Source: an uncultured Flavobacteriales bacterium
GTDB taxonomy: Bacteria > Bacteroidota > Bacteroidia > Flavobacteriales > JBLHRE01
NCBI GenBank assembly: GCA_937139155.1
Contig: CAKZPI010000037.1
Coordinates: forward strand, 1 to 64,000
Reading direction: 5' to 3'
DNA length: 64,000 bases
The translations under genes and the position numbers were made by a program. Under the pieces are notes generated by a model. It had not been told where the DNA came from. It saw only the letters and a list, made by a program, of their open reading frames with translations, and made no database searches. Below are positions 1 to 7,295 of the stretch, in pieces. Within the stretch, counting starts at the first letter, position 1; each line of letters opens with the position of its first letter.

Positions 1-15
1 TGTCAAACTCACTCA
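1..15 (-). CDS. possible 5' end of a gene leaving the window
   Basis: On the minus strand an ATG at base 15 opens a frame (M-S-E-F-D) that runs off the left edge. About ten bases upstream is TACTTTCG, one mismatch from the Bacteroidota -7 box TAnnTTTG, which is the only support for a start here. Too little is visible to name a product. Confidence 0.25.
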
Positions 16-65
16 TTTTTGGTTTCGAAAGTAGGAAAGTTTACCTTTCTCCCCACATTTTGGAC

Positions 66-145
66 GTGACCCCAAAACGCCCAGCTGGATAGAGCACCTC
101 GGCTAAGCCGAGGCGGTCCCAGGTTCGAATCCTGGCGCGATCACG
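66..145 (+). pseudogene. degenerate tRNA-Arg-like remnant
   Basis: The 3' two thirds look like a tRNA: a D-loop AGCTGGATA followed by GAGC, an anticodon-type stem CCTCG/CGAGG, a 5-nt variable loop, and a perfect T-arm (CCAGG, TTCGAAT, CCTGG) followed by a CGCGATCA acceptor end. Two things are wrong. The bases before the D-stem (CCCCAAAAC region) cannot pair with the 3' acceptor strand. The anticodon loop is short: GCTAAGC with C in place of the universal U33, as if about three bases including the anticodon had been lost from a CTTCTAA-type loop. The inference is a dead tRNA, perhaps tRNA-Arg(TCT). No CCA is encoded. Confidence 0.45.
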
Positions 146-349
146 ACGGAAACTTTAGAATTTGCTGGAGCCTTCGGTTGGGTCGAATTGCAATTCGACC
201 CGACCCCTTAATTCGACCCGACCTTTCAATTCAACCCGAAAGAATCTTCGATTCTTAAAAGTGGTGTAGCTAATCCTGGCGCGATCACCACGGATACTTC
301 AGTATTTGCTAGCGCCTTCCGTTGGGTCGAATTGCAATTCGACCCGACC
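128..349. repeat. 144-bp-period tandem duplication with two 22-bp palindromes
   Basis: About 78 bases starting at 128 recur from 272 with an exact 144-base offset and roughly ten mismatches. Each copy begins with the last 17 bases of the tRNA-like sequence (AATCCTGGCGCGATCAC) and contains the same perfect palindrome, GGGTCGAATTG followed by its complement, at 180-201 and 324-345. No gene is visible in the unit. It could be a remnant of integration next to a tRNA or a tRNA-derived repeat family. Confidence 0.8.
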
Positions 350-351
350 CT

Positions 352-405
352 TCAATTCAACCCGGCCTCTCAATTCAATCCGGCCTCTCAATTCAACCCG
401 GCATT
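352..405. repeat. three tandem 18-bp repeats
   Basis: Three head-to-tail copies of an 18-base unit (TCAATTCAACCCGGCCTC, with one substitution in copy 2 and a diverged end in copy 3) fill the space just upstream of the transporter gene. The unit resembles half of the neighbouring palindrome (CAATTCGACCCGACC), so both probably expanded from the same ancestor. A single unit-like stretch also occurs around 218-234. Confidence 0.75.
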
Positions 406-433
406 GGATTTAATTTTTCCGTACTATTGACCA

Positions 434-1663
434 ATGCTCCGAATTCATTCAATCTCACACCCAAAAGAGGTTTACCTTTATTCTCTTTCAAAACTTTTTG
501 AACGGGCTGGTTACTATGGCTTTAGATCTTTGATAGTCTTATTCATGGTAGGGGAGGTTCTGAGAATGGATCATGGGGATGCCTTAACTATCTATTCCTG
601 GTTTACTACGGCCTTGGTTTTCTCTCAGGTGTTGGGGGCTTTGGTTGGCGACCTGTTTTTGGGAAATAAAAAGGCCCTTTTGATCGGAGGCTTGGCTCAA
701 GCTGCTGGGATTTTCGTTTTATGTTTTCAGACCTCCGCTTCCCTTTATTGTGGTCTAATCCTCGTAATTTTAGGTGAGGGCTTGTTCTTTCCCAACCTCT
801 TATCCCAGTTGAATAAAGCTTATCCCGTTATGGGTAAATTAAAGGATGCCGGGTATGGAATTTACTTTTTTGGCATCAATATTGGCTCTTTATTTGGCGT
901 TAGCTTAATTCTAATTGCATATGAACAGTTCGGTTGGATTATGGGCTTCTTCATGGCAGGTGCATTTATGCTCATTGCTAGCTTTATCGCCTTCTTAATT
1001 AAGGATAGGAATTTTTGTGATCTCCATACTCATGAACCCAAACCTCCTGTCCACAGATTGCAAGCTTGGAAATATATCTTAATCGGCTTTGTCCTAGCCG
1101 TGGGCTTCTGGGCCTTATATGATTTGGCTGGATACGGAATGAACCTTATTGAATCTGATTTAGGAAAGGTATTACCCAAGTCAATTCATGAGTCCTTGCT
1201 AAGCTCCATTGGAAACTCTTTTGGCCTTCTAGTTGCCATAGTTTTTATTTTGATCTGGTCCTATTTCTACAGCGATTCCTTAAGAAAGATGGTTTGGGCC
1301 TGCCTTTTGGGTGGACTATCATTTATTGCCCTATACCTTTTTCCCGATGAATTAGGCAAGGGGAATATTCTTCCTTTCATTCTGCTCATTTTTTCCCTTT
1401 CGATATCTGAATTTTTTATCGCTCCAATCATTTTTTCATTCGTATCAAAATATGTCCGGCCAAAATTTTACGCCACCGTGATAAGCCTTTATCCCGTTCC
1501 TATTAGACTTATAGGACTCCTATCAGGAGCTTATTTTATGAATAAGGGGAATGATTCAGATCTATATCTGGCTCCAGCAGGCTTAGGCATGATGATCCTG
1601 GCTTTCCTTGGTGGAGCTTTCTATTTCAAATACCGAAAAACAAGTTTTTCAACCAGCAGATAA
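434..1663 (+). CDS. POT/PTR-family (MFS) peptide transporter-like protein
   Basis: A 409-residue polytopic membrane protein. The first helix carries a recognisable proton-dependent oligopeptide transporter signature, FERAGYYG at residues 22-29, followed by about 12 hydrophobic segments separated by the usual short loops and a longer cytoplasmic loop near residues 190-205. The family takes up di- and tripeptides with protons. In the canonical ExxER proton-coupling motif the first acidic residue is replaced by Lys20 here (K-L-F-E-R), so coupling or substrate may differ from textbook members. It stands alone, downstream of the repeat region. Confidence 0.8.
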   Translation: MLRIHSISHPKEVYLYSLSKLFERAGYYGFRSLIVLFMVGEVLRMDHGDALTIYSWFTTALVFSQVLGALVGDLFLGNKKALLIGGLAQAAGIFVLCFQTSASLYCGLILVILGEGLFFPNLLSQLNKAYPVMGKLKDAGYGIYFFGINIGSLFGVSLILIAYEQFGWIMGFFMAGAFMLIASFIAFLIKDRNFCDLHTHEPKPPVHRLQAWKYILIGFVLAVGFWALYDLAGYGMNLIESDLGKVLPKSIHESLLSSIGNSFGLLVAIVFILIWSYFYSDSLRKMVWACLLGGLSFIALYLFPDELGKGNILPFILLIFSLSISEFFIAPIIFSFVSKYVRPKFYATVISLYPVPIRLIGLLSGAYFMNKGNDSDLYLAPAGLGMMILAFLGGAFYFKYRKTSFSTSR

Positions 1664-1752
1664 AAGAAGACTAACCCAACCCCTAAATTTTTCCCAAACC
1701 CAAATAATATTCCTGGATATTTTCGTTTACTTTGCAGCACAAAGAACTTTAT

Positions 1753-2370
1753 ATGTCAGAAACTAAGTATAAAGAAGACCTGAAAGAAATTCGGGAAATC
1801 ATGGAGAGGTCCTCTAGGTTTATCTCCCTTAGCGGATGGTCTGGAATCGCCGCTGGAATTACCGCACTCCTCGGTTTATATCTTGCTTATCAAGCGGTTT
1901 ATGAAGGACAAGATTATTTAGGCTATCGGAAGGCTTACCTTACCAAAGCCATGATCTTGGAAGTGATTTTTATTTCCGTTGCTACTGTTGGCATGGCCCT
2001 GGGACTAGGCATCCTCTTTACCACCCGAAAATCCAAAAAACAGAACCAAAAAATCTGGTCGCCACAAGTAAAACGTCTCTTAATCGAGTTCTTTATTCCT
2101 ATGATTACTGGGGGCGTGGTTTGTTTGATCTTTCTCTTCAAAGGTTTTATTGGGGTTCTTGCTCCTTTAACCTTGATTTTTTACGGACTCGCTCTCCTTA
2201 ACGCTAGTAAATACACCATCTCTGAGGTTCGGTCTCTGGGAATTGCTGAAATTTGCTTAGGGCTTTGCTCCCTTTATTTTATAGGGTATGGATTGATATT
2301 TTGGGCCTTGGGTTTTGGCGTTCTACACATTGTCTATGGCGCCTTAATGCAGGTAAAGTATAAGGGGTGA
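1753..2370 (+). CDS. hypothetical multi-pass membrane protein of a creD cluster
   Basis: About 205 residues: a short charged N-terminus with an amphipathic stretch (KEDLKEIREIMERSSRF) and about five to six hydrophobic segments. I do not recognise a named domain. The ATG at 1753 is preferred over one seven codons earlier because the family-like sequence starts there. The next gene starts with a GTG that overlaps this stop, so this protein and the winged-helix regulator are translated together. Co-occurrence with a regulator and creD suggests an envelope-stress role, but this is only inference. Confidence 0.7.
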   Translation: MSETKYKEDLKEIREIMERSSRFISLSGWSGIAAGITALLGLYLAYQAVYEGQDYLGYRKAYLTKAMILEVIFISVATVGMALGLGILFTTRKSKKQNQKIWSPQVKRLLIEFFIPMITGGVVCLIFLFKGFIGVLAPLTLIFYGLALLNASKYTISEVRSLGIAEICLGLCSLYFIGYGLIFWALGFGVLHIVYGALMQVKYKG

Positions 2371-2657
2371 AAGAGCATTTGAACAATATAAATAAGGCCT
2401 TTGAAAATAGGGCCCGCCTAGGAATCATGTCTGCCCTTATGGTCAATGATCAAATTGATTTTAATGGCTTAAAAGCCCTACTAGGACTAACGGATGGAAA
2501 TTTGGCCTCACATCTGAAATCACTCGAGAAGGCGGGGTACATAGCCGTAACCAAAGAATTCATTGATCGAAAACCAAAAACCAAATACATGGCAACCCCT
2601 TCCGGAAAATCGGCCTTCGAAAAGCATATTAAAGCCATCGAAAACTTATTGAAATAA
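2367..2657 (+). CDS. winged-helix DNA-binding transcriptional regulator (HTH_34-like)
   Basis: A 96-residue protein that is essentially one winged-helix domain: FENRARLGIMSALM, DFNGLKALLGLTDGNLASHL as helix-turn-helix, and a beta-wing ending in TPSGKSAFEKH. It resembles the MarR/ArsR-related small regulators (PF13601 type). It begins with GTG overlapping the previous stop (GTGA). Immediately downstream, before creD, is a perfect 17-base inverted repeat that is a natural candidate for its operator. Confidence 0.85.
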   Translation: MKEHLNNINKAFENRARLGIMSALMVNDQIDFNGLKALLGLTDGNLASHLKSLEKAGYIAVTKEFIDRKPKTKYMATPSGKSAFEKHIKAIENLLK

Positions 2658-2672
2658 TTTTTTTGTCTAACC

Positions 2673-2689
2673 ACTTTGAAATTCAAAGT
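2673..2689. promoter_or_regulatory. inverted repeat, candidate operator upstream of creD
   Basis: ACTTTGAA-A-TTCAAAGT is a perfect 8+1+8 palindrome, 19 bases before the creD start codon and 16 bases after the regulator stop. Its size and symmetry suit a homodimeric winged-helix protein. The link to the upstream regulator is inferred from position only. Confidence 0.5.
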
Positions 2690-2707
2690 ACTTTTAAAAA
2701 TTGAAAA

Positions 2708-4036
2708 ATGAAAGAAGAAACAACTTGGGTTGAAAAATTAAGCGAATGGATTTCAACCTCCATCATGCTCAAATTAATTACAGTAACCATTCTCATGCTC
2801 CTTTTGCTCATTCCCAATTCAATGGTTGATTCCATCATTGAAGAACGGAAAAACTTAAGTCAAAGGGTAACCAATGAGGTGAGCTCGGTATGGGCCAATT
2901 CCCAAAGAATTAAGGGCCCAGTGCTTAGCATACCGCTGACCCTTAGGCATGAAAATGAAGACGGTCCGTATTATACCACCATTCATTGGCATGTTTTGCC
3001 CGAGCATCTAAACGTAGATGGGGAGGTGTTTCCTGAAAAACTAAACCGAGGCATTTACGATGTGGCCGTATACCGTTCAAGTTTAAGCTTGAATGGAAAG
3101 TTTAAGCTTCCTAAAGCACCAAGCCTTGAAAACCTTCATTCCATAAATTATGAAGATGCCTTTCTAACGGTTGGAATCTCCGACTTACGCGGAATTGAAT
3201 CCCAAATTCAGGTGAAATGGGAGGGTGAAAATAAACCGGTTGAATCAGGTTCTAACCTAAATAATTTCGCATCTTCAGGGATTAATATACCTCTAAACGA
3301 CTCTAATTTAAGTGGAAACTTCCAGATTAATATTGACCTTCAAGGATCCAAGTCACTACTTTTCGCCCCGGTAGGAGGGGAGACCAAAGTAAACCTGAAA
3401 TCAACCTGGGAGGATCCAAAATTTTTCGGAGCCTTTATACCCGATCATAGAACCGTGGATGATAGCGGATTTACAGCGGAGTGGTCGGTTCTGGAACTAA
3501 ACCGAAATTTCCCTCAATCCTTTACCGGAAGTGGTATGTTAAGTCAAATAGAGTCCTCCATGTTTGGAGTAGAACTATACTTAAGCCTTGATGATTACCA
3601 AAAAGCCAAAAGGTCTTCGAAATACGGGGTTATGACCATTGCATTAACCTTCTTGATTTTCTTCTTGGTTGAGGTTGTAAACCGGAGGAAAATCCACCCC
3701 TTTCAGTATGCCTTGGTAGGCCTGGCCCTTTGCCTATTCTACGTGATTCTGGTTTCCCTTTCGGAGCATTTAGACTTTAATGCATCCTATGCCATTTCTA
3801 CCCTAACCATCGTAGGATTGATATCTGCCTATGGATTTAGCGTTTTAAAACTTCCAAAGCTTGTGCTGCTTTTATTCTTAAGTCTTTTAGGAATTTATGG
3901 CTTTATGTTTGTGACCCTTCAAATGGCAGATTATGCCTTGCTTATGGGTTCGGTCGGACTGTTAATCATTCTAGCTGCCACCATGTTCTTTACAAGAAAC
4001 ATTGACTGGTATTCGCTGAAGCGGAAGGAGGTTTAG
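2708..4036 (+). CDS. creD: cell envelope integrity protein CreD
   Basis: A 442-residue inner-membrane protein of the CreD family. One N-terminal membrane helix (about 18-38) is followed by the family-typical stretch IIEERKNLSQRVTNEV and the IKGPVLSIP segment. A large extracytoplasmic domain extends to about residue 300, then a C-terminal bundle of about five helices. CreD is linked to envelope integrity and beta-lactam or colicin tolerance in proteobacteria; its biochemical activity is unknown. It forms a cluster with the upstream membrane protein and regulator and ends at a strong terminator. Confidence 0.9.
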   Translation: MKEETTWVEKLSEWISTSIMLKLITVTILMLLLLIPNSMVDSIIEERKNLSQRVTNEVSSVWANSQRIKGPVLSIPLTLRHENEDGPYYTTIHWHVLPEHLNVDGEVFPEKLNRGIYDVAVYRSSLSLNGKFKLPKAPSLENLHSINYEDAFLTVGISDLRGIESQIQVKWEGENKPVESGSNLNNFASSGINIPLNDSNLSGNFQINIDLQGSKSLLFAPVGGETKVNLKSTWEDPKFFGAFIPDHRTVDDSGFTAEWSVLELNRNFPQSFTGSGMLSQIESSMFGVELYLSLDDYQKAKRSSKYGVMTIALTFLIFFLVEVVNRRKIHPFQYALVGLALCLFYVILVSLSEHLDFNASYAISTLTIVGLISAYGFSVLKLPKLVLLLFLSLLGIYGFMFVTLQMADYALLMGSVGLLIILAATMFFTRNIDWYSLKRKEV

Positions 4037-4050
4037 AGTTTCCTAAAATG

Positions 4051-4082
4051 AAAAGGGGGAATCGTTCAAAATTCCCCCTTTT
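4051..4082. terminator. bidirectional intrinsic terminator
   Basis: A perfect 12-bp stem AAAAGGGGGAAT/ATTCCCCCTTTT with an 8-base loop. It has A-rich and T-rich flanks on both sides, so it can end both creD (plus) and the convergent SDR gene (minus). Confidence 0.9.
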
Positions 4083-4094
4083 ATTTTTCAAAGC

Positions 4095-4796
4095 CTATTT
4101 CCAAGGCCGAATGGTAATCTCGTTAATGGCCGCTCGGTTTCGTTGGTTCATTGAAAACAATACAGCTTCGGCAATATCTTCCCCCGTCAATACGTCCTGA
4201 AAACGTTCTTGCATTTCTTTTCTTTTTTCTTCCACGGAAGTATGGTTGACAAATTCCGTTTCAACGGCTCCTGGCGAAATATTGGTGATTTTAACTTCTC
4301 CCCGCAATTCTTTTTCCAATCCCATGGAAATGGCTTTCACGGCCCATTTCGAAGCGCAATAAACCACTGCCGTGGGATAAACTTCGTGTCCGGCTACCGA
4401 GTCTATGTTTATGATTTGTCCTTTTTGATCTCGTAGATCTGGAAGGAAAATATGGGTTAAACTCAAAAGGCCCTTTACGTTTACATCGAACATATTATGC
4501 CATTCCTCAAGCTTTCCTTCGGTTATGGCACCCAAATGTCCAACCCCAGCATTATTGATCAGTACATCAATTTTACCATGCTCTTCTCGTACCCGGTCGC
4601 CCATCTCTTGAATGGCTCGGGTATCTACCACGTCCACCTGATGAGGCACGAAATTTTTCCCCAATTCATTTCGGAGGGCATCCAGCTTCTCCTTCCTACG
4701 GGCCAGTCCAATGACCAAATGCCCTGAATCAATAAGTTTCTTTGATATCGACCTTCCAATTCCGCTGGAAGCTCCTGTAATGAGTACGCGTTTCAT
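4095..4796 (-). CDS. short-chain dehydrogenase/reductase (YdfG-like)
   Basis: A 233-residue classical SDR. It has the TGASSGIG nucleotide-binding loop near the N-terminus and an ARRKEKL segment of the kind that favours NADP(H). NNAG follows, then the catalytic Ser in the NIDSVAG stretch and YCASK with the Tyr/Lys pair. The sequence is closest in style to YdfG-type NADP-dependent 3-hydroxy acid dehydrogenases, but the substrate cannot be read from sequence. It is convergent with creD and is transcribed alone. Confidence 0.88.
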   Translation of the reverse strand: MKRVLITGASSGIGRSISKKLIDSGHLVIGLARRKEKLDALRNELGKNFVPHQVDVVDTRAIQEMGDRVREEHGKIDVLINNAGVGHLGAITEGKLEEWHNMFDVNVKGLLSLTHIFLPDLRDQKGQIINIDSVAGHEVYPTAVVYCASKWAVKAISMGLEKELRGEVKITNISPGAVETEFVNHTSVEEKRKEMQERFQDVLTGEDIAEAVLFSMNQRNRAAINEITIRPWK

Positions 4797-4840
4797 AGGC
4801 TTTTTTAAAAATTATTTATACAAGGATACTTAAAAAAATA

Positions 4841-4864
4841 CCCCGAAGAAATCATCCTTCGGGG
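4841..4864 (-). terminator. intrinsic terminator after the Pmp3-type gene
   Basis: Stem CCCCGAAG/CTTCGGGG with an 8-base loop. On the minus strand it is followed by a T-rich tract (TATTTTTTTAAG), placed 25 bases beyond the stop of the Pmp3-type gene. Confidence 0.85.
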
Positions 4865-4888
4865 CAGAGTATTTATTTTAAATGGGGA

Positions 4889-5278
4889 TTAGGTTCCTAG
4901 AACTATGATGGCATGAATCAAGCCAGGCAGGTATCCCAACATGGTCAAAATTACGTTTAGCAGGGTCTGACCAACCAGCCCGGTATGCAAAGCCACAGCC
5001 AAAGGAGGCAATAGAATGGCAATGATGTACATTCCTACACTGGCTTCTTTCACGTCAAATTCCCCATTTGAATTCACGTCTTTTATGGCCATTTTGGCAA
5101 GTTTCACCTTTTGGGTAAAACTTAGGTTTTGAATCAATTCCTCGGCCTCTTCGCCGCGCTCATCCATTTGCTCAATGGCGGTAAAAACGTCTTCTGCCTT
5201 TAATTTCTCCGAGTCTGGGTTCCCGAAGCTCACCATGGCAGCAAAAATTCCGATCAATGTTAACTTTAAAGATTTCAT
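4889..5278 (-). CDS. YqaE/Pmp3-domain membrane protein with N-terminal extension
   Basis: A 129-residue protein in three parts. First is a signal-like hydrophobic N-terminus (about 1-19), then a charged middle (20-75; an EEAEELIQ stretch and an EF-hand-like DVNSNGEFD), then a C-terminal two-helix Pmp3/UPF0057 module (IIAILLPPLAV ... VILTMLGYLPGLIHAIIVL). Stand-alone Pmp3 proteins are about 50 residues and are tied to ion homeostasis and membrane stress. The extension is typical of Bacteroidota members. It has its own terminator. Confidence 0.85.
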   Translation of the reverse strand: MKSLKLTLIGIFAAMVSFGNPDSEKLKAEDVFTAIEQMDERGEEAEELIQNLSFTQKVKLAKMAIKDVNSNGEFDVKEASVGMYIIAILLPPLAVALHTGLVGQTLLNVILTMLGYLPGLIHAIIVLGT

Positions 5279-5506
5279 ATTTCAAATTGTTTAGGGTTTT
5301 CTACTTCTTTCACAAATTCCGTTCGGAATTCTATTTTTAATGTAATTGGTTGAAAAGCAGTATGATGAATCGATACCTGCTTTGAATTCCTCTTTCAAAT
5401 TGAAAATTAAGATTCTTTTTGACAATTGGAAAGCTTGAAAAAACTTGCATCATTTTTTTTGCAGTGATTTTTGGTCAACTTCCCCCAAACTTTAAAATCC
5501 AATACT

Positions 5507-5704
5507 ATGTTAAAAGTTATCGAAGTACTTGCCAGCTCAAAGAAAGGCTGGGAAGATGCGGCCCAAAATGCCGTTAGTCAGGCCTCAAACTCTGTGAAAA
5601 AGATTCGTTCCATCAACGTGCAAAATATGAGTGCATCGGTGAAAGGAGGTAAGGTTCAAGAATATAGAATCAATGCGAAAATCACCTTTGAATTGAATGA
5701 ATAG
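5507..5704 (+). CDS. dodecin family protein
   Basis: A 65-residue protein matching dodecin along its length: MLKVIEVLASSKKGWEDAAQNA, with the conserved Trp that stacks on bound flavin in archaeal dodecins, then KKIRSINVQNMSASV and a final strand KITFELNE. Dodecins form hollow dodecamers that store or buffer flavins. The ATG at 5507 is chosen because upstream in-frame TTG codons would add residues foreign to the family. Its last codons overlap the start of the next gene, so the two are coupled. Confidence 0.9.
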   Translation: MLKVIEVLASSKKGWEDAAQNAVSQASNSVKKIRSINVQNMSASVKGGKVQEYRINAKITFELNE

Positions 5705-6716
5705 ATTCGTCATGAAATCCCTTTTCCTTTCTTTTGGAATTGGGATTTTTCTTCTTTCTTGTCAGGAAGGATCTAATGAATCAACTACACCTATGCCAAA
5801 GCCCTCGGGCGAAACCATCGCCTTTTATAATGTTGAAAACCTTTTTGATACCATCGATTCAAAAGGAATTTCGGATGGAGATTTCTTGCCCCATGGAAAA
5901 AAGTACTGGACCCAGAGTAGGTATTTGAAGAAACTTAAAGATTTGGCCCAAGTTTTCAATGATTTGGGTCCGAAGGGGCCTGCCATTATAGGCCTGTCTG
6001 AAATTGAGAACAAAGCGGTAATCCTGCAGCTCATTGAAACGGCTGGGTATTCAGAAGACGATTATGAAATTGTTCACTACAATTCAGCCGACAACCGTGG
6101 GATAGATGTCGCCCTGGTTTTTAAGAAAAAGTATTTCCGTTTTATTTCCTCCGAATCCATTCGCTTGGTTTTTCCCTTTGATCCGGATGTACTTTCCAGA
6201 GACATTCTAAAAGTTAAGCTTCAGGGCCATCAGGATGAATTGACCATTTTTGTAAACCATTGGCCAAGCAGAAGAGACGGAACCAAGGAGACCGAGCCGA
6301 AAAGGCTGTTTGCCGCTGAAACACTTAGAGGCTTGGTGGATGAAGAGCTAAAAAAGGATCCAAATGCTGACTTGGTCATAATGGGTGATTTCAACGATGC
6401 CCCAGAAGACCAAAGTCTAAACGCTGTGCTTGGAGCCAGCATCACAAAAAACGAAGAGGACCTAATCAACCTCAGCGCAAGGGTGAAGTATAAATTTCCA
6501 GGCACCTTGGTTCATGACCGTGAATGGCTCATGTTTGATCAAATCATTGTTTCCCGAAATTTTAAGAAAAAGCTAACCGGAAAATTGGAAGTATTCGCTC
6601 CTGATTACCTCCTTTACCAACATTCAGACGGAAGAAAGAGTCCGAATAAAACCTATGGGTCTAGGTATTATGGCGGATATTCTGACCATTTGCCCGTGCG
6701 CATAATATTTCGCTAA
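5697..6716 (+). CDS. endonuclease/exonuclease/phosphatase-family lipoprotein
   Basis: A 339-residue lipoprotein with a signal peptide ending in a lipobox (FLLSC, Cys near residue 22). The rest is an EEP fold: AFYNVENLF, GLSEIENK with the metal-binding Glu, FVNHWPSRR, VIMGDFND with Asp and Asn, and a C-terminal YSDHLPV with the catalytic His. Such proteins cleave phosphodiesters (nucleic acid or other phosphate esters) outside the cytoplasm. A second ATG five codons in would also keep the signal peptide. It overlaps the dodecin gene by 8 bases. Confidence 0.88.
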   Translation: MNRFVMKSLFLSFGIGIFLLSCQEGSNESTTPMPKPSGETIAFYNVENLFDTIDSKGISDGDFLPHGKKYWTQSRYLKKLKDLAQVFNDLGPKGPAIIGLSEIENKAVILQLIETAGYSEDDYEIVHYNSADNRGIDVALVFKKKYFRFISSESIRLVFPFDPDVLSRDILKVKLQGHQDELTIFVNHWPSRRDGTKETEPKRLFAAETLRGLVDEELKKDPNADLVIMGDFNDAPEDQSLNAVLGASITKNEEDLINLSARVKYKFPGTLVHDREWLMFDQIIVSRNFKKKLTGKLEVFAPDYLLYQHSDGRKSPNKTYGSRYYGGYSDHLPVRIIFR

Positions 6717-6746
6717 GCATCCTTAAGTTCAAGCCGTTTAGAATGC

Positions 6747-6754
6747 TACTTTTG
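6747..6754 (+). promoter_or_regulatory. -7 promoter box for dcd
   Basis: TACTTTTG is an exact match to the Bacteroidota -7 consensus TAnnTTTG, 16 bases before the dcd start, implying a very short leader. No clear TTTG -33 element is seen at the usual distance. Confidence 0.55.
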
Positions 6755-6770
6755 CCAAAAATTTTCAGAG

Positions 6771-7295
6771 ATGATTCTAAGCGGGAAAGAAATTGAAAAA
6801 AACTTGGGAACCAATATTCACATTGACCCATACGATCCATCGCGCTTAAACCCCAATTCCTATAATTTACGCCTGCACCATGAGCTCATGTATTATAACG
6901 AGGAGCCATTGGATATGCAGAAGCCGAACCCAACCACCCACATTACCATTCCGGAAGAAGGCTTTCTCATGAAGCCCGGAAAACTTTACTTGGCAAGAAC
7001 CATTGAACATACCGCAACCGACCGATTTGTTCCTATGTTAGAAGGGAGGTCATCCATTGGTAGACTAGGCCTTTTTGTTCACGTTACAGCAGGCTTTGGT
7101 GATGTAGGCTTTAGCGGATTTTGGACCCTGGAAATGTTCTGTGTGCAGCCCATTAGAATCTACGCAGGTGTTGAAATTTGCCAGATTTATTACCACGACA
7201 TTAAGGGTGAATACGACCTTTACCATAGTGGGAAATACCAAAACAATAAAGGCATTCAAGCTTCTCAGCTTTACAAGGATTTTGAAGATAAATGA
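6771..7295 (+). CDS. dcd: dCTP deaminase
   Basis: A 174-residue cytosolic enzyme deaminating dCTP to dUTP (or dUMP in bifunctional relatives) for thymidylate synthesis. It matches the trimeric Dcd/dUTPase-like family: SRLNPNSYNLRL near the start, the EGRSSIGRLGLFVHVTAGF phosphate-binding core, and the FWTLE strand carrying the catalytic Glu. The sequence alone does not settle whether it is mono- or bifunctional. The stop overlaps the next start codon (ATGA), coupling it to the PhoX-like gene. Confidence 0.92.
   Translation: MILSGKEIEKNLGTNIHIDPYDPSRLNPNSYNLRLHHELMYYNEEPLDMQKPNPTTHITIPEEGFLMKPGKLYLARTIEHTATDRFVPMLEGRSSIGRLGLFVHVTAGFGDVGFSGFWTLEMFCVQPIRIYAGVEICQIYYHDIKGEYDLYHSGKYQNNKGIQASQLYKDFEDK

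Noticed and set aside
66..145. Functional tRNA gene
   Set aside because: The acceptor stem cannot form and the anticodon loop is truncated with no U33, so it is listed as a remnant.
352..405. CRISPR array
   Set aside because: The 18-bp units are directly adjacent without spacers.
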